DNA of 64,000 bases from JAQBDA01 sp032124675 (GTDB taxonomy: Bacteria; Chloroflexota; Anaerolineae; Anaerolineales; UBA4823). The notes under the pieces were generated by a model, which ran no database searches, was not told the origin of the DNA, and worked only from the letters and a program-made list of their open reading frames with translations. Every line of letters begins with the position of its first letter. Within the stretch, counting starts at the first letter, position 1. Made by a program: the position numbers and the translations under genes. The stretch covers positions 1-64,000 of the forward strand of contig JAQBDA010000196.1 of assembly GCA_032124675.1 (NCBI GenBank), given 5' to 3'. Below, piece after piece: positions 32,839-41,049 of this stretch.

Positions 32839-33681
32839 ATGCCGTTTTCCAGCAAGCTCCGCACCTTTGGATTGGGATTGGTCTTGCTGATCGCTGCCTG
32901 GCTGCTGGTGATCGACCCGGTCAAAGCGCAGGACCAGGCACAGATCGAGCTGGGTGCGCGTCTGTTTGCCGAGAACTGTGCCGTATGCCATGGGGAGGCA
33001 GGGGAAGGTCGGGTGGGAGCAACTCTGGATAAAGACTGGCCCTCCATACGCCCCGACCTGCGAGTGAGATCCACCATCGTGAACGGCATTGCCGGTACAC
33101 CCATGGTGCCCTGGGGGCAGGCCACGGGTGGGCCGTTCAGCGACGAGCAGATAGACGCCTTGGTAGCCTACATCCTGACCTGGGAAACAGGCGGGACGCG
33201 CATCATTGGCCCAACGCCTACCTTTGCTGCCAGACCTTTGATCACTGCTATTCCGGATGTCGAAGGTGACCCAAATCAGGGGGCGCAGCTGTTCGACCAG
33301 AACTGTGCCGTGTGCCATGGTCCTGAGGGCCAGGGGCGCGTCGGTGCCGCGCTGGCGAAAAATTTCTCTTCCATCCGCCCGGACCTGGCAGTCAAGAGCA
33401 CCATCTCCAATGGCATTGCCGGGTCGCCTATGCCGGCCTGGAGCCAGGCAAAGGGTGGTCCCCTTACCGAGCAGGAAATCAACCATCTCACCGCCTTTGT
33501 GCTGACACTAGCGGAAAATCCGGTTGTGTTCGAGCAACCCGCCCAACCGGATACTGCTCTGCAACCCAGCTGGCTGCGCGGGTGGGGTGGAGTGCTGCTG
33601 GCAGTGCTGCTCTTCGCTCTGATTATTGTGTTCGCCCTGTGGATACAGACCCGGGATAAGGCTTCCCCCCCTGACAGCTAA
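32839..33681 (+). CDS. Diheme cytochrome c with C-terminal membrane anchor
   Basis: A 280-residue protein. A signal sequence (LRTFGLGLVLLIAAWLLVI) is followed by two internally repeated cytochrome c domains: ENCAVCHGEAGEG ... RVRSTIVNGIAGTPMVPWGQA and QNCAVCHGPEGQG ... AVKSTISNGIAGSPMPAWSQA. The repeat shows an internal duplication. A C-terminal helix (GGVLLAVLLFALIIVFALWI) anchors it. The ATG at 32839 is chosen over a GTG at 32833. It starts 7 bases after the previous cytochrome and its end overlaps the likely surE frame. Probable electron exit of the bc complex. Confidence 0.92.
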   Translation: MPFSSKLRTFGLGLVLLIAAWLLVIDPVKAQDQAQIELGARLFAENCAVCHGEAGEGRVGATLDKDWPSIRPDLRVRSTIVNGIAGTPMVPWGQATGGPFSDEQIDALVAYILTWETGGTRIIGPTPTFAARPLITAIPDVEGDPNQGAQLFDQNCAVCHGPEGQGRVGAALAKNFSSIRPDLAVKSTISNGIAGSPMPAWSQAKGGPLTEQEINHLTAFVLTLAENPVVFEQPAQPDTALQPSWLRGWGGVLLAVLLFALIIVFALWIQTRDKASPPDS

Positions 33682-34456
33682 AAATATACTGGTTACGAAC
33701 GATGATGGCGTCACTGCGCCAGGTCTGCTCGCGCTGGTCCAGGAAATTCGGTATCTGGGAGATGTCACGATTCTGGCCCCGGACCGGAACTGGTCTGCTT
33801 CAGGGCACGTAAAGACCATGCACCGCCCGCTGAGGGTGCAGGCTGTGAAGCTGGCTGATGGCAGCCCAGCCCTGACGACAGACGGCGCGCCATCCGATTG
33901 CGTATCCCTGGCAATCCTTGGGCTGGTTCCGAAGCAGATCGATCTGGTCGTGTCTGGGATAAACCCAAGCGCCAACCTGGGGCATGATGTGACGTATTCA
34001 GGTACTGTCACTGCAGCCATGGAGGCGGTGATCTGGGGCATACCCGGGGTGGCGGTATCTCTGGACGCGCCGGATAACCATCCGGGAACGCTTGATTTCC
34101 AGCCGGCCGCGCAGGCTGCTGGCAGGCTGGTGGGGAGAATCCTGCTCTCGGGGCTGCCTGGCGGGACGCTGCTGAATATCAATGTGCCGTACTTAAGCAG
34201 CGATCAGATCAGGGGGTTCAAGATTACGCGCCAGGGTCTGCGTGTGTACAAGGATTCGCTGGTCACCCGCCACGACCCGCGCGGCAGGCCGTATTATTGG
34301 ATTGGCGGCGAAGCACCGACCGGCATTCCGGAAGATGGCTCCGATTTCGGTGCCCTGGCACAGGGATATGTCTCAGTGACGCCGCTCCAGTTGGACCTGA
34401 CCGATCACAAAGCCATGCAATCGCTGCGTTCCTGGGAAACTCTTAGGGGAAATTGA
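33626..34456 (+). CDS. surE: 5'-nucleotidase SurE
   Basis: Conserved SurE N-terminus NILVTNDDGVTAPG with the metal-binding Asp pair, then VTILAPDRNWSASGH, TDGAPSDCVSLAI, VVSGINPSANLGHDVTYSGTVTAAMEA and LLNINVP. SurE removes phosphate from nucleoside monophosphates. The start is unclear: within the open frame the only ATG/GTG/TTG upstream of the conserved core is the TTG at 33626, which overlaps the cytochrome gene by 56 bases. A CTG at 33671, preceded by TAAGG, would give the usual short MTAKNILVTNDDG start. The last 14 bases overlap the convergent lipoprotein gene. Confidence 0.92.
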   Translation: MCSPCGYRPGIRLPPLTAKNILVTNDDGVTAPGLLALVQEIRYLGDVTILAPDRNWSASGHVKTMHRPLRVQAVKLADGSPALTTDGAPSDCVSLAILGLVPKQIDLVVSGINPSANLGHDVTYSGTVTAAMEAVIWGIPGVAVSLDAPDNHPGTLDFQPAAQAAGRLVGRILLSGLPGGTLLNINVPYLSSDQIRGFKITRQGLRVYKDSLVTRHDPRGRPYYWIGGEAPTGIPEDGSDFGALAQGYVSVTPLQLDLTDHKAMQSLRSWETLRGN

Positions 34457-35696
34457 AGCTGAAATTGTACGCCCCCAGATCAAGCGGTTCGAAATCGGAT
34501 GTCTCACCAATGATTTCGTACCAAACATTTCCAGGTTTGAGCGAATAGGTGACGCCATTTGGCAGCACCAGTTCGATCAAGTCTGCAGGGGCATCGTGCG
34601 ACCAGATAATGGGATAGACCTGACCGTTGCGAAAGGCATACCCGTTGCCTTCCCCCACCATGGGCTGGTCGAGGATTTCGGTAGAGTTCGATTTTAGAAA
34701 GTATTCGTGCGGCGCGAGCAGGACGACCACGTTGTCGGCGGATAGCTGGCTGCCGGTTAGGCTGTCCGTTAGGGGTGCGTACTGTTTTTCAACCCCCCCG
34801 AGGGCATTCTCGATCTCCTGGAAGCGATAGTACCGTCCGCTGGCAGGGTCATATTCCCAGTAATGGTAAGACACACCGGAATACTCCAAGAAGATCCTGT
34901 CTCCTGGGTTTCCGCTCTTTGGTACGCCGACATCAAAACGCAAGCCATTCAGATCCTGTCTCTCGTTGTTTGTACCCCGGTCTGCAAGGTATGGGCGGAT
35001 CTGGGAGGTATCGGTATAAAGGTTGTTATATGCCCCCTTGGGACCAATCCGGCATAACGGGGGACAGTTATCCGGGCGCTCGACGACGAGATGCGATTTG
35101 ATATCTGGGGCAAAGAAGAATTCCAGCACAGGGTCGTCTGCCCAGCCGAAGATAAATATGCCGTCGTACATGCGCATGACATGCTCATCGAACAGCCTCG
35201 CCGACCGGATCGGGCCCACCTGGCTGGCATCATTGCCATAAAAGATGCCGATAAAGCGTGACATGCTGTCCCCGATGTAGTATTCGAAAACGTGGTCAGC
35301 CAGGGACAAGCCCCACTGCGGGCGCACGCTGCGTGGGAAGTTGGTCACCTTGATCACGATCGGTCGCCGGTTCAGCAGCGCACGCTCCTGGACAGGCAAA
35401 CCGGTTAGCGGGTTGATGTCTGACGGGAAGTAGTACGGACCATAGGTATAGGTGTATGACGCTAGTGTTGGCGCCGCCGGAGGCGCAGGGGTAGGGGTTG
35501 ATAGTGGGGCGGCAGTTGGTGCCTGAGTTGGTTCAGTGGTTGGTACAGCCGCTTCAGCGACCGGTTGATCGGACAGGATGGCATGTGAGAATGTGACCGG
35601 CGTTTCCTGGAAAGCGTACGCTACGGGCTGCATGGCAACTCCAACACAACCTGTCAGGAACATACTGGCGATCATCAAAGCTAGGAGGGGTTTCAT
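34443..35696 (-). CDS. DUF3048 (YerB-like) lipoprotein 1
   Basis: A 417-residue lipoprotein: signal peptide MKPLLALMIASMFLTGCVG with lipobox L-T-G-C. A Thr/Pro/Ala linker is followed by two DUF3048 halves: INPLTGLPVQERALLNRRPIVIKVTNFPRSVRPQWGLSLADHVFEYYIG and FGWADDPVLEFFFAPDI, then SYHYWEYDPASGRYYRFQEI and DNVVVLLAPH. DUF3048 proteins are secreted or lipid-anchored and of unknown function. A paralogue of the same layout lies 184 bases upstream. Confidence 0.87.
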   Translation of the reverse strand: MKPLLALMIASMFLTGCVGVAMQPVAYAFQETPVTFSHAILSDQPVAEAAVPTTEPTQAPTAAPLSTPTPAPPAAPTLASYTYTYGPYYFPSDINPLTGLPVQERALLNRRPIVIKVTNFPRSVRPQWGLSLADHVFEYYIGDSMSRFIGIFYGNDASQVGPIRSARLFDEHVMRMYDGIFIFGWADDPVLEFFFAPDIKSHLVVERPDNCPPLCRIGPKGAYNNLYTDTSQIRPYLADRGTNNERQDLNGLRFDVGVPKSGNPGDRIFLEYSGVSYHYWEYDPASGRYYRFQEIENALGGVEKQYAPLTDSLTGSQLSADNVVVLLAPHEYFLKSNSTEILDQPMVGEGNGYAFRNGQVYPIIWSHDAPADLIELVLPNGVTYSLKPGNVWYEIIGETSDFEPLDLGAYNFSFNFP

Positions 35697-35880
35697 CAGG
35701 CTTCAGCTCTGTCTGCAAGATGTGTGCCGCAGGGGCAGGAGCAAGGTGTGTTCTGGCTCCTGGCACGATCTACCGCAAAATTCAGCAGATCTATCTGAGA
35801 AGATCATACCGTAGAATCGCGCCGGGAGACGTATTAATTGCCCGATAAAATTGTTAGGTTGTAAATTTTTGAAAATTAAA

Positions 35881-37101
35881 TTACGGGAAGCGGAACTCGA
35901 ACCGCATGCCATTATCCGGGGTCAGCTCGTTCGTCGATCCCTGGCCCACCACCTGGAACCACGTTGAGCCAGGTTTGAAGGCGAATGGAGTCCCGTCGAG
36001 AGAGGTCAATGTCAACATATCCGGGGTGGGGCGGTTCCATTGCAGCTGGTAAGCATTGCCATCGCGAAATGCGTAGGCTTCTCCGGTGCCTCCCAGCAGG
36101 ATATCCACGATCTCGCTGTTGCCAGACTTGTAGACATACTCGTGGATGACCTTCAACACAATCACATTGTCGGCGGCGACCTGGGTGCCATCGATACGGT
36201 CGACAAATGGTTCGTAGCGCTCTTCCTCGCGCGTGTGAGCTTCGTCGCTGTCCTGGAAGCGCAGATACTTCCCACTCTGCGGGTCGTATTCCCAATGTAC
36301 GTAGGAGCTGATCGAGTACCTGACATAAACGTTGCCACCCTGCGGATTCGCGTCGGACGGGGGCTGGTGCTTGAACGTCATCCCTTCCAATGGCTGGCGG
36401 GTGTTATCACCGCCCTTGCCTTCGACGTATGGACCAATCTCCTGAGGGTTGGCGATCAGGAAGTTAAAACCATTGGGATCCTCGCGGCACATGGCTGGAC
36501 AGGAGTTGCTGCCCTCCACGACCAGCCGGTCGGCATATTCGGAGTTGAAGAGGCGATTCAGGATACGCTGGTCTCCACCCCCGAAGGCAAAGATGGTCTC
36601 GTACATACGTGTCAAATGGCTGTCGAACAGCCGGGCCGAGCGGACAGGACCGACCTTATCCGGGTTGTTGCCGTAGAAGACTGCGTATAGCCGCGTAAGC
36701 CCGTTGTTCTGGTAATAATCGTAGACGATATCCGCCAATGTGACGGCGTAATCGGGGCGTTGGGTGCGCGGGAAGGTCTGGACCTTCACCGCCACCGGTC
36801 GCCGCTCAAGGTATGCAGCTTCCCCGGGGGACAGGCAGGTGAGCGGGTTGATGCCCGCCGGATAGTTGCCCGGGCTGCAATCCTGGGGCGGGATTTCAGT
36901 CGCCGTGGCTGTGGCTGTCGGTTCGGTTGTCGGTGTGGCGGTCTCAGTTGGCGGTACCGGGGTGACGGTTGCTGACGCGGTGGCGGCACTGCTCGTGACT
37001 GTGGCTGATGGGGTCTCCTGCGGTTGAGGGACGGATGAACTGCAAGCCGTCATCACCAGCACAAGTACCAGTATAAGTACGAATGAATAAGACTTTGTCA
37101 T
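35881..37101 (-). CDS. DUF3048 (YerB-like) lipoprotein 2
   Basis: A 406-residue lipoprotein with signal peptide SFVLILVLVLVMTACSSS (lipobox M-T-A-C) and a Thr/Pro-rich linker. The DUF3048 core reads INPLTCLSPGEAAYLERRPVAVKVQTFPRTQRPDYAVTLADIVYDYYQNNG, RIYGNNPDKVGPVRSARLFDSHL-like, then VHWEYDPQSGKYLRFQDS and NVIVLKVIHEYVYKSG. It aligns with the neighbouring lipoprotein over its full length, so the pair is a tandem duplication. It is divergent from the DUF2085 gene. Confidence 0.87.
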   Translation of the reverse strand: MTKSYSFVLILVLVLVMTACSSSVPQPQETPSATVTSSAATASATVTPVPPTETATPTTEPTATATATEIPPQDCSPGNYPAGINPLTCLSPGEAAYLERRPVAVKVQTFPRTQRPDYAVTLADIVYDYYQNNGLTRLYAVFYGNNPDKVGPVRSARLFDSHLTRMYETIFAFGGGDQRILNRLFNSEYADRLVVEGSNSCPAMCREDPNGFNFLIANPQEIGPYVEGKGGDNTRQPLEGMTFKHQPPSDANPQGGNVYVRYSISSYVHWEYDPQSGKYLRFQDSDEAHTREEERYEPFVDRIDGTQVAADNVIVLKVIHEYVYKSGNSEIVDILLGGTGEAYAFRDGNAYQLQWNRPTPDMLTLTSLDGTPFAFKPGSTWFQVVGQGSTNELTPDNGMRFEFRFP

Positions 37102-37222
37102 ACGCGATTCCAGTCAGGCATAGGGTATATTCTGATCGACATACAAGGCTTTATCATACCGCAATTGATGTGCTTTGCCAACACAGCTTGCGTTTTGGAA
37201 AAAATGCCCTATAATCGGGTTC

Positions 37223-38041
37223 ATGAATCAAGCTGCTCCCCGGACGAAACCGGCTGCTCCATCCTGGAACAAGCTGGTGATAGCTGGTGTGTTCCTGCTG
37301 CTGGTCGGCTGGCTGCTGAGCACTCCCTCAGGTTTATTGGGCAAGGCCGATGCAATCGGTTATGCTGTCTGCCATCGCATCGACCTGCGTTCGTTCCACC
37401 TGGGAGAGCGCCAGGTCGCGCTGTGTGCGCGCTGCACGGGGATGTATCTGGGGGCTGTCCTGGCGCTGGTTTTTCAAGCTGTGGTTGGTCGCAGGCGTGC
37501 TGGTCTGCCATCCAGACCGATCCTGTTCTTCCTGGCAGTCATGGCACTGGCATTTGTCGTGGATGGGCTTAATTCATTTATCAGCCTTATCCCCGGTCTC
37601 CCAATCTTATACCAGCCTCAGAATTGGTCCCGGCTTTTAACCGGCACCGGGATGGGGATCGTTATTGCCGTGGCGCTGTTCCCCGGTTTCAACCAGACGG
37701 TCTGGGAGAATTATGATCGAAAACCGGCAATCGAGAGCATGGGTACTTTCCTGCTGTTGCTATGCATTGCTTTACTGTTTGATCTGATGATACTTTCAGG
37801 AAATCCATACCTGCTCTACCCGTTATCGCTGGTGAGTGCCGCGGGGGTTCTGGTGATCTTAACGATGGTCTACAGTATGGTCTGGGTGCTGATCCTGCGC
37901 TCAGAAAACCGCTATGCTCGCTTGAGCGAGATGCTCTTCCCTCTGGTCGGCGGCTTTGGATTCGCCTTGCTGCAGATCGCTCTGCTGGATTTCGGCAGGT
38001 TCTTGTTAACCGGCACCTGGGATGGATTCCATCTGGGGTGA
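37223..38041 (+). CDS. DUF2085 membrane protein
   Basis: A 272-residue membrane protein with about seven helices. The family motif YAVCHRIDLRSFHLGERQVALCARCTGMYLG, with three Cys and a His that may bind metal, sits after the first helix. The function of DUF2085 is not known to me. The ATG at 37223 (MNQAAP) is preferred; an upstream start at 37175 adds residues with no match. Confidence 0.85.
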   Translation: MNQAAPRTKPAAPSWNKLVIAGVFLLLVGWLLSTPSGLLGKADAIGYAVCHRIDLRSFHLGERQVALCARCTGMYLGAVLALVFQAVVGRRRAGLPSRPILFFLAVMALAFVVDGLNSFISLIPGLPILYQPQNWSRLLTGTGMGIVIAVALFPGFNQTVWENYDRKPAIESMGTFLLLLCIALLFDLMILSGNPYLLYPLSLVSAAGVLVILTMVYSMVWVLILRSENRYARLSEMLFPLVGGFGFALLQIALLDFGRFLLTGTWDGFHLG

Positions 38042-38252
38042 CCCCTGCCCGCTCAGGTCGGCAGCATAAGCGTTGTATGGTGTACCCGGATGAGAATACA
38101 GCGCCTGCCTACCAGATTCGAGATGATTTCAAGTAAAATAGTTCAGGAAACATGCGGATGATGAGTTTGGATGGGGGTGTCCGGTCGGTCGCCGAATACC
38201 CTTTCATCAATCTGCGTTTAACCAGATTTCATCCATGCTTTGGAGGTGAATA

Positions 38253-38822
38253 GTGGAAGCCTTGGGTAGTATTCTTACTGCATTCGGTCTCTCTGCCAGC
38301 GCTGGGTTGAATGCGTATATACCATTGCTGGTCATTGCGCTGTTGGCCCGTTTTACAGATCTTATTAAACTCAGCCCTCCGTGGGATACCTTGGAAAACC
38401 CATGGATTATTGGTCTGCTGGCGGTACTGGTACTGATCGAGTTTTTTGCCGATAAGTTCCCGGCGGTCAACCACGTCAATGATGCGATCCAAACCTTTGT
38501 GCGGCCGGTTGCTGGCGCACTGCTCTTTGCAGCCAGCGCCAGGGTGATCACAGATGTCCACCCGGTCATTTCCCTCGGGGCTGGATTGCTGGTAGCGGGC
38601 AGCGTGCATGCAGTAAAATCGCTTGCTATCCGTCCTGCTGTTACGGCGACGACCGGCGGAGTCGGGAATACCCCGGTAAGCATCCTGGAGGACATTGTGG
38701 CAGGCGTGGTCTCGATCTTATCGATTGTGATCCCAGTCCTTTTCGCTGTGCTGGCTATCATAATCACGTCCTGGATTGTATGGAGGATGTGGTACCGCCC
38801 CGGGGCAAGGCGACCTGCATAA
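38253..38822 (+). CDS. DUF4126 membrane protein
   Basis: A 189-residue protein with a GTG start behind GGAGGTG. It has about five hydrophobic segments. The DUF4126 features are the N-terminal LTAFGLSASAGLNAYIPLLVIALLAR, DTLENPWIIGLLAVLVLIEFFADKFPAVNHVNDAIQTFVRPVAGAL and the ATTGGVGNTPVSILEDIVA loop. The family is of unknown function in the membrane. Confidence 0.84.
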   Translation: MEALGSILTAFGLSASAGLNAYIPLLVIALLARFTDLIKLSPPWDTLENPWIIGLLAVLVLIEFFADKFPAVNHVNDAIQTFVRPVAGALLFAASARVITDVHPVISLGAGLLVAGSVHAVKSLAIRPAVTATTGGVGNTPVSILEDIVAGVVSILSIVIPVLFAVLAIIITSWIVWRMWYRPGARRPA

Positions 38823-38923
38823 TCGCTGGGTATTTCGGTGACCGTTTTCTCAGGCGTATTCGTCTTGATCAATCTGGATCTGTTTTCTGACGCGGATGCG
38901 CACATCACTATAAAGGAGCTGGC

Positions 38924-39103
38924 ATGACAGAAGATTTTGGCACCCCCTATACACCTATTGAAGCACCTCCGAGCAGGAACAACACCCCGATCATCATCGC
39001 GATCGTGGTGCTGGTGGTGATATGCTGCTGCTGCACGCTGATCGCGGGCGGTTTTGCCTGGAGTTTCGGGGATGTTTTGATGCAATCCCTGGGAGTATAT
39101 TGA
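38924..39103 (+). CDS. Small membrane protein with CCCC motif (59 residues)
   Basis: A 59-residue frame with a strong ribosome site (AAAGGAG, 6 bases before the ATG). Residues 1-22 are Pro/Thr-rich and cytoplasm-like (MTEDFGTPYTPIEAPPSRNN). Residues about 23-46 form one membrane helix containing four consecutive Cys (VICCCCTLIAGG). A short tail follows. The Cys run at the membrane surface could be a lipidation or metal site. I do not recognise a family. Confidence 0.65.
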   Translation: MTEDFGTPYTPIEAPPSRNNTPIIIAIVVLVVICCCCTLIAGGFAWSFGDVLMQSLGVY

Positions 39104-39129
39104 TCTAATATTTATCGTCTAATTGCTGG

Positions 39130-39867
39130 CTACCGGATCCCGCTGTCCAGCAGCATCTTGAGGGGGGTGAATTGATTCGGCTTCACATCCACTTCAAGTG
39201 GTGTGCCAGCGGGGAACGGCTTTCCCGCTGGAGGAGCGATGATGTATTGGCCTGGGGGCAGGTTCACCTCAAAGCTCCCCTCAGGATTGGTTGATATCTC
39301 TGCGACAATCGATCCATTTTCATCCGAAACCACCAGGGTTCCCTGGAAGGGCTGGTCGGGGCAGTCTTTGTCCGGAGAGACCGGACCCGGGCAGGCAGGA
39401 CCAACCAGAACTGTGCCTTTAATGCCGCTGGTGGGGGCTAGGATGTGGTAGATCACCCCATCCTGGCTGGTATGTACTTCAACCAGTCCGTACGGGGTAT
39501 CGAAGATCAGCTGGTATCCCGGGGTGATCACCATCATGCACTGGATCCCCGATCTGTGGACACCCAGGCACGAATCAGGCCATTCAACGGCTGTTTGTGA
39601 TATCAATCTGACTAGCTCGGGCTTGAGGTCATACTGCCGTACCACGCCTTCATGCGCATCTACAAAGCGTTCCGGGAGGATGACCGGTGGCAATGTCTCA
39701 GCAGACGCTGGTTCGGTGGTGGTGGGTGGCTGTGCAATTGTGCTGGTCGGCAGCGGTTCCACGTGGACCGTAGGGGTGAGCAGCTCGGGGCCCTGGCTGC
39801 AGGCAGCTGTTAGCGCAATAGTCAGGGCAGGGATCGTTAATAGAAAACGGCGTATCATCAGGAACAC
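39130..39867 (-). CDS. Lipoprotein with C-terminal carboxypeptidase-regulatory-like domain
   Basis: A 245-residue lipoprotein: signal peptide FLLTIPALTIALTAACSQG with lipobox T-A-A-C, then a Thr/Pro linker. The middle part has DSCLGVHRSGIQCMMVITPGYQLIFDTPYGLVEVHTS, a pattern seen in small secreted proteins of unknown role. The C-terminal 95 residues (GIKGTVLVGPACPGP ... GTLVVSDENGSIVAEISTNPEGSFEVNLPPGQYII) look like a CarboxypepD_reg/SdrD-type beta-sandwich. A start three codons later (MIRRF) is also possible. Confidence 0.75.
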   Translation of the reverse strand: MFLMIRRFLLTIPALTIALTAACSQGPELLTPTVHVEPLPTSTIAQPPTTTEPASAETLPPVILPERFVDAHEGVVRQYDLKPELVRLISQTAVEWPDSCLGVHRSGIQCMMVITPGYQLIFDTPYGLVEVHTSQDGVIYHILAPTSGIKGTVLVGPACPGPVSPDKDCPDQPFQGTLVVSDENGSIVAEISTNPEGSFEVNLPPGQYIIAPPAGKPFPAGTPLEVDVKPNQFTPLKMLLDSGIR

Positions 39868-39949
39868 TCCTTAGAAGTAGACCTACATCTAGGCAATTCG
39901 CTAAAAGAAATTTAGTATACTCGGTTGCTGATCATAGCGAATTGCTTAA

Positions 39950-40001
39950 GCAAACCGCCGTGTAGCTGGTGCATTTTGTATAGATGTTTTCGGCGGTTTG
40001 C
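39950..40001. repeat. Perfect 11-bp inverted repeat
   Basis: GCAAACCGCCG at 39950-39960 and CGGCGGTTTGC at 39991-40001 with a 30-base spacer, in the 263-base gap between the rhodanese and the lipoprotein gene, both on the minus strand. There is no T-run after either arm. It could be a stable RNA hairpin at the end of the rhodanese message or a protein site. Confidence 0.6.
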
Positions 40002-40130
40002 CTGGGATAATGACGGTCTGGTGAGCGATAGGGTTCCCGAAATGGTCACATTATGATGCCGTGGGGAGATGCCAGGCAGTTTCACCACCCGGAACCTCCC
40101 CAAATTTTTCCAATCTATGGGTCTCGCTGC

Positions 40131-40976
40131 TTACTTCTCAATCGGTGCGTTCACCAGGTTCCCCCACTCTGTCCAGGACCCATCGTAATTGCGTACCCCG
40201 GGATAGCCAAGCAGATAGGTGAGCACAAACCAGGTGTGCGAGCTGCGCTCGCCGATCCGGCAGTATGCGATGATATCTTGATCGGAGGTTATCCCATAGC
40301 TCTCGTAGAGCTGCGCCAGCTCTGCGGCTGATTTGAAGGTGCTGTCTTCTTCGTTTGTCGCCTGCGACCATGGGATGCTGACTGCGCCAGGGATATGACC
40401 ACCGCGGGTGGCACCTTCTTGCGGATAGTTCGGCATATGGAGCAGCTCGCCGGTGTATTCTTTCCCCGAGCGCACATCGACTAACGGTTTTTTCTTGGAG
40501 ATGTGCTCGAATACATGCTCGCGGTAGGCGCGGATATCCGGATCGGGATCCTGCCCGCGATAGCCGGTTCTCTCATACTGAGCCGTCTCTTTCGTCAATT
40601 GGCGTTTCTCCTGCACCCATTTGGTGCGCCCTCCGTTCATGATCCTGAGCTTTACATGCCTATAATACTTGAAGAGCCAGAATGCATATGTGGCAAACCA
40701 GTTGCTCTTGTCACCATAGAAAATGACGGTTGTGCCGTTGGTGATCCCCAGTTCGGAACACAGATTCTCAAACTCCGGCCTGCTCAGGAAATCCCGCCGC
40801 AATGGATGCTGCAAGGTGGTAAACCAGTCGACTTTTACAGCTCCAGGGATGTGCCCTGTCTCGTATAACAGGTAATCTTCATTCGATTCGACAAGCCGGA
40901 CATCGGGATCGTCCAGATGTTGGGCGACCCAATCGGTATCGACCAGATATTCTGGGTGGGCATATTCGCTGCTCAT
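40131..40976 (-). CDS. Thiosulfate/3-mercaptopyruvate-type sulfurtransferase
   Basis: A 281-residue tandem rhodanese. The N-terminal domain (VDTDWVAQHLDDPDVRLVES) has Asp where the catalytic Cys would be (VIFYGDKSNWFATYAFW). The C-terminal domain carries the active Cys in IIAYCRIGERSSHTWFVL. This is the usual inactive-plus-active layout. The active loop CRIGERS is closer to thiosulfate sulfurtransferases than to CG-S-G-V-T mercaptopyruvate enzymes. It transfers sulfane sulfur to cyanide or a thiol acceptor. Confidence 0.93.
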   Translation of the reverse strand: MSSEYAHPEYLVDTDWVAQHLDDPDVRLVESNEDYLLYETGHIPGAVKVDWFTTLQHPLRRDFLSRPEFENLCSELGITNGTTVIFYGDKSNWFATYAFWLFKYYRHVKLRIMNGGRTKWVQEKRQLTKETAQYERTGYRGQDPDPDIRAYREHVFEHISKKKPLVDVRSGKEYTGELLHMPNYPQEGATRGGHIPGAVSIPWSQATNEEDSTFKSAAELAQLYESYGITSDQDIIAYCRIGERSSHTWFVLTYLLGYPGVRNYDGSWTEWGNLVNAPIEK

Positions 40977-41049
40977 AATTGCATATCCTCCATAATATGT
41001 CTAATTTCTCTATATTTATTATAAAAAATAGTTCCCTGCAAGTCAAGTT

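Noticed and set aside
32049..33125. 358-residue minus-strand frame
   Set aside because: It runs antisense across two cytochrome c genes with clear CxxCH motifs; the translation has no domain pattern.
33472..33681. Read-through selenoprotein candidates in the window
   Set aside because: I looked for genes whose conserved part continues past a UGA stop in frame and found none; the genes end where their families usually end.
38042..38252. Possible gene in the gap before the DUF4126 gene
   Set aside because: No frame with a ribosome site or coding character; I see nothing but a GGAGGTG ribosome site for the following gene.
38207..39085. 292-residue minus-strand frame
   Set aside because: Antisense to the DUF4126 gene and to the small Cys-rich gene; Thr/Ser/Ala-rich composition typical of a shadow frame.
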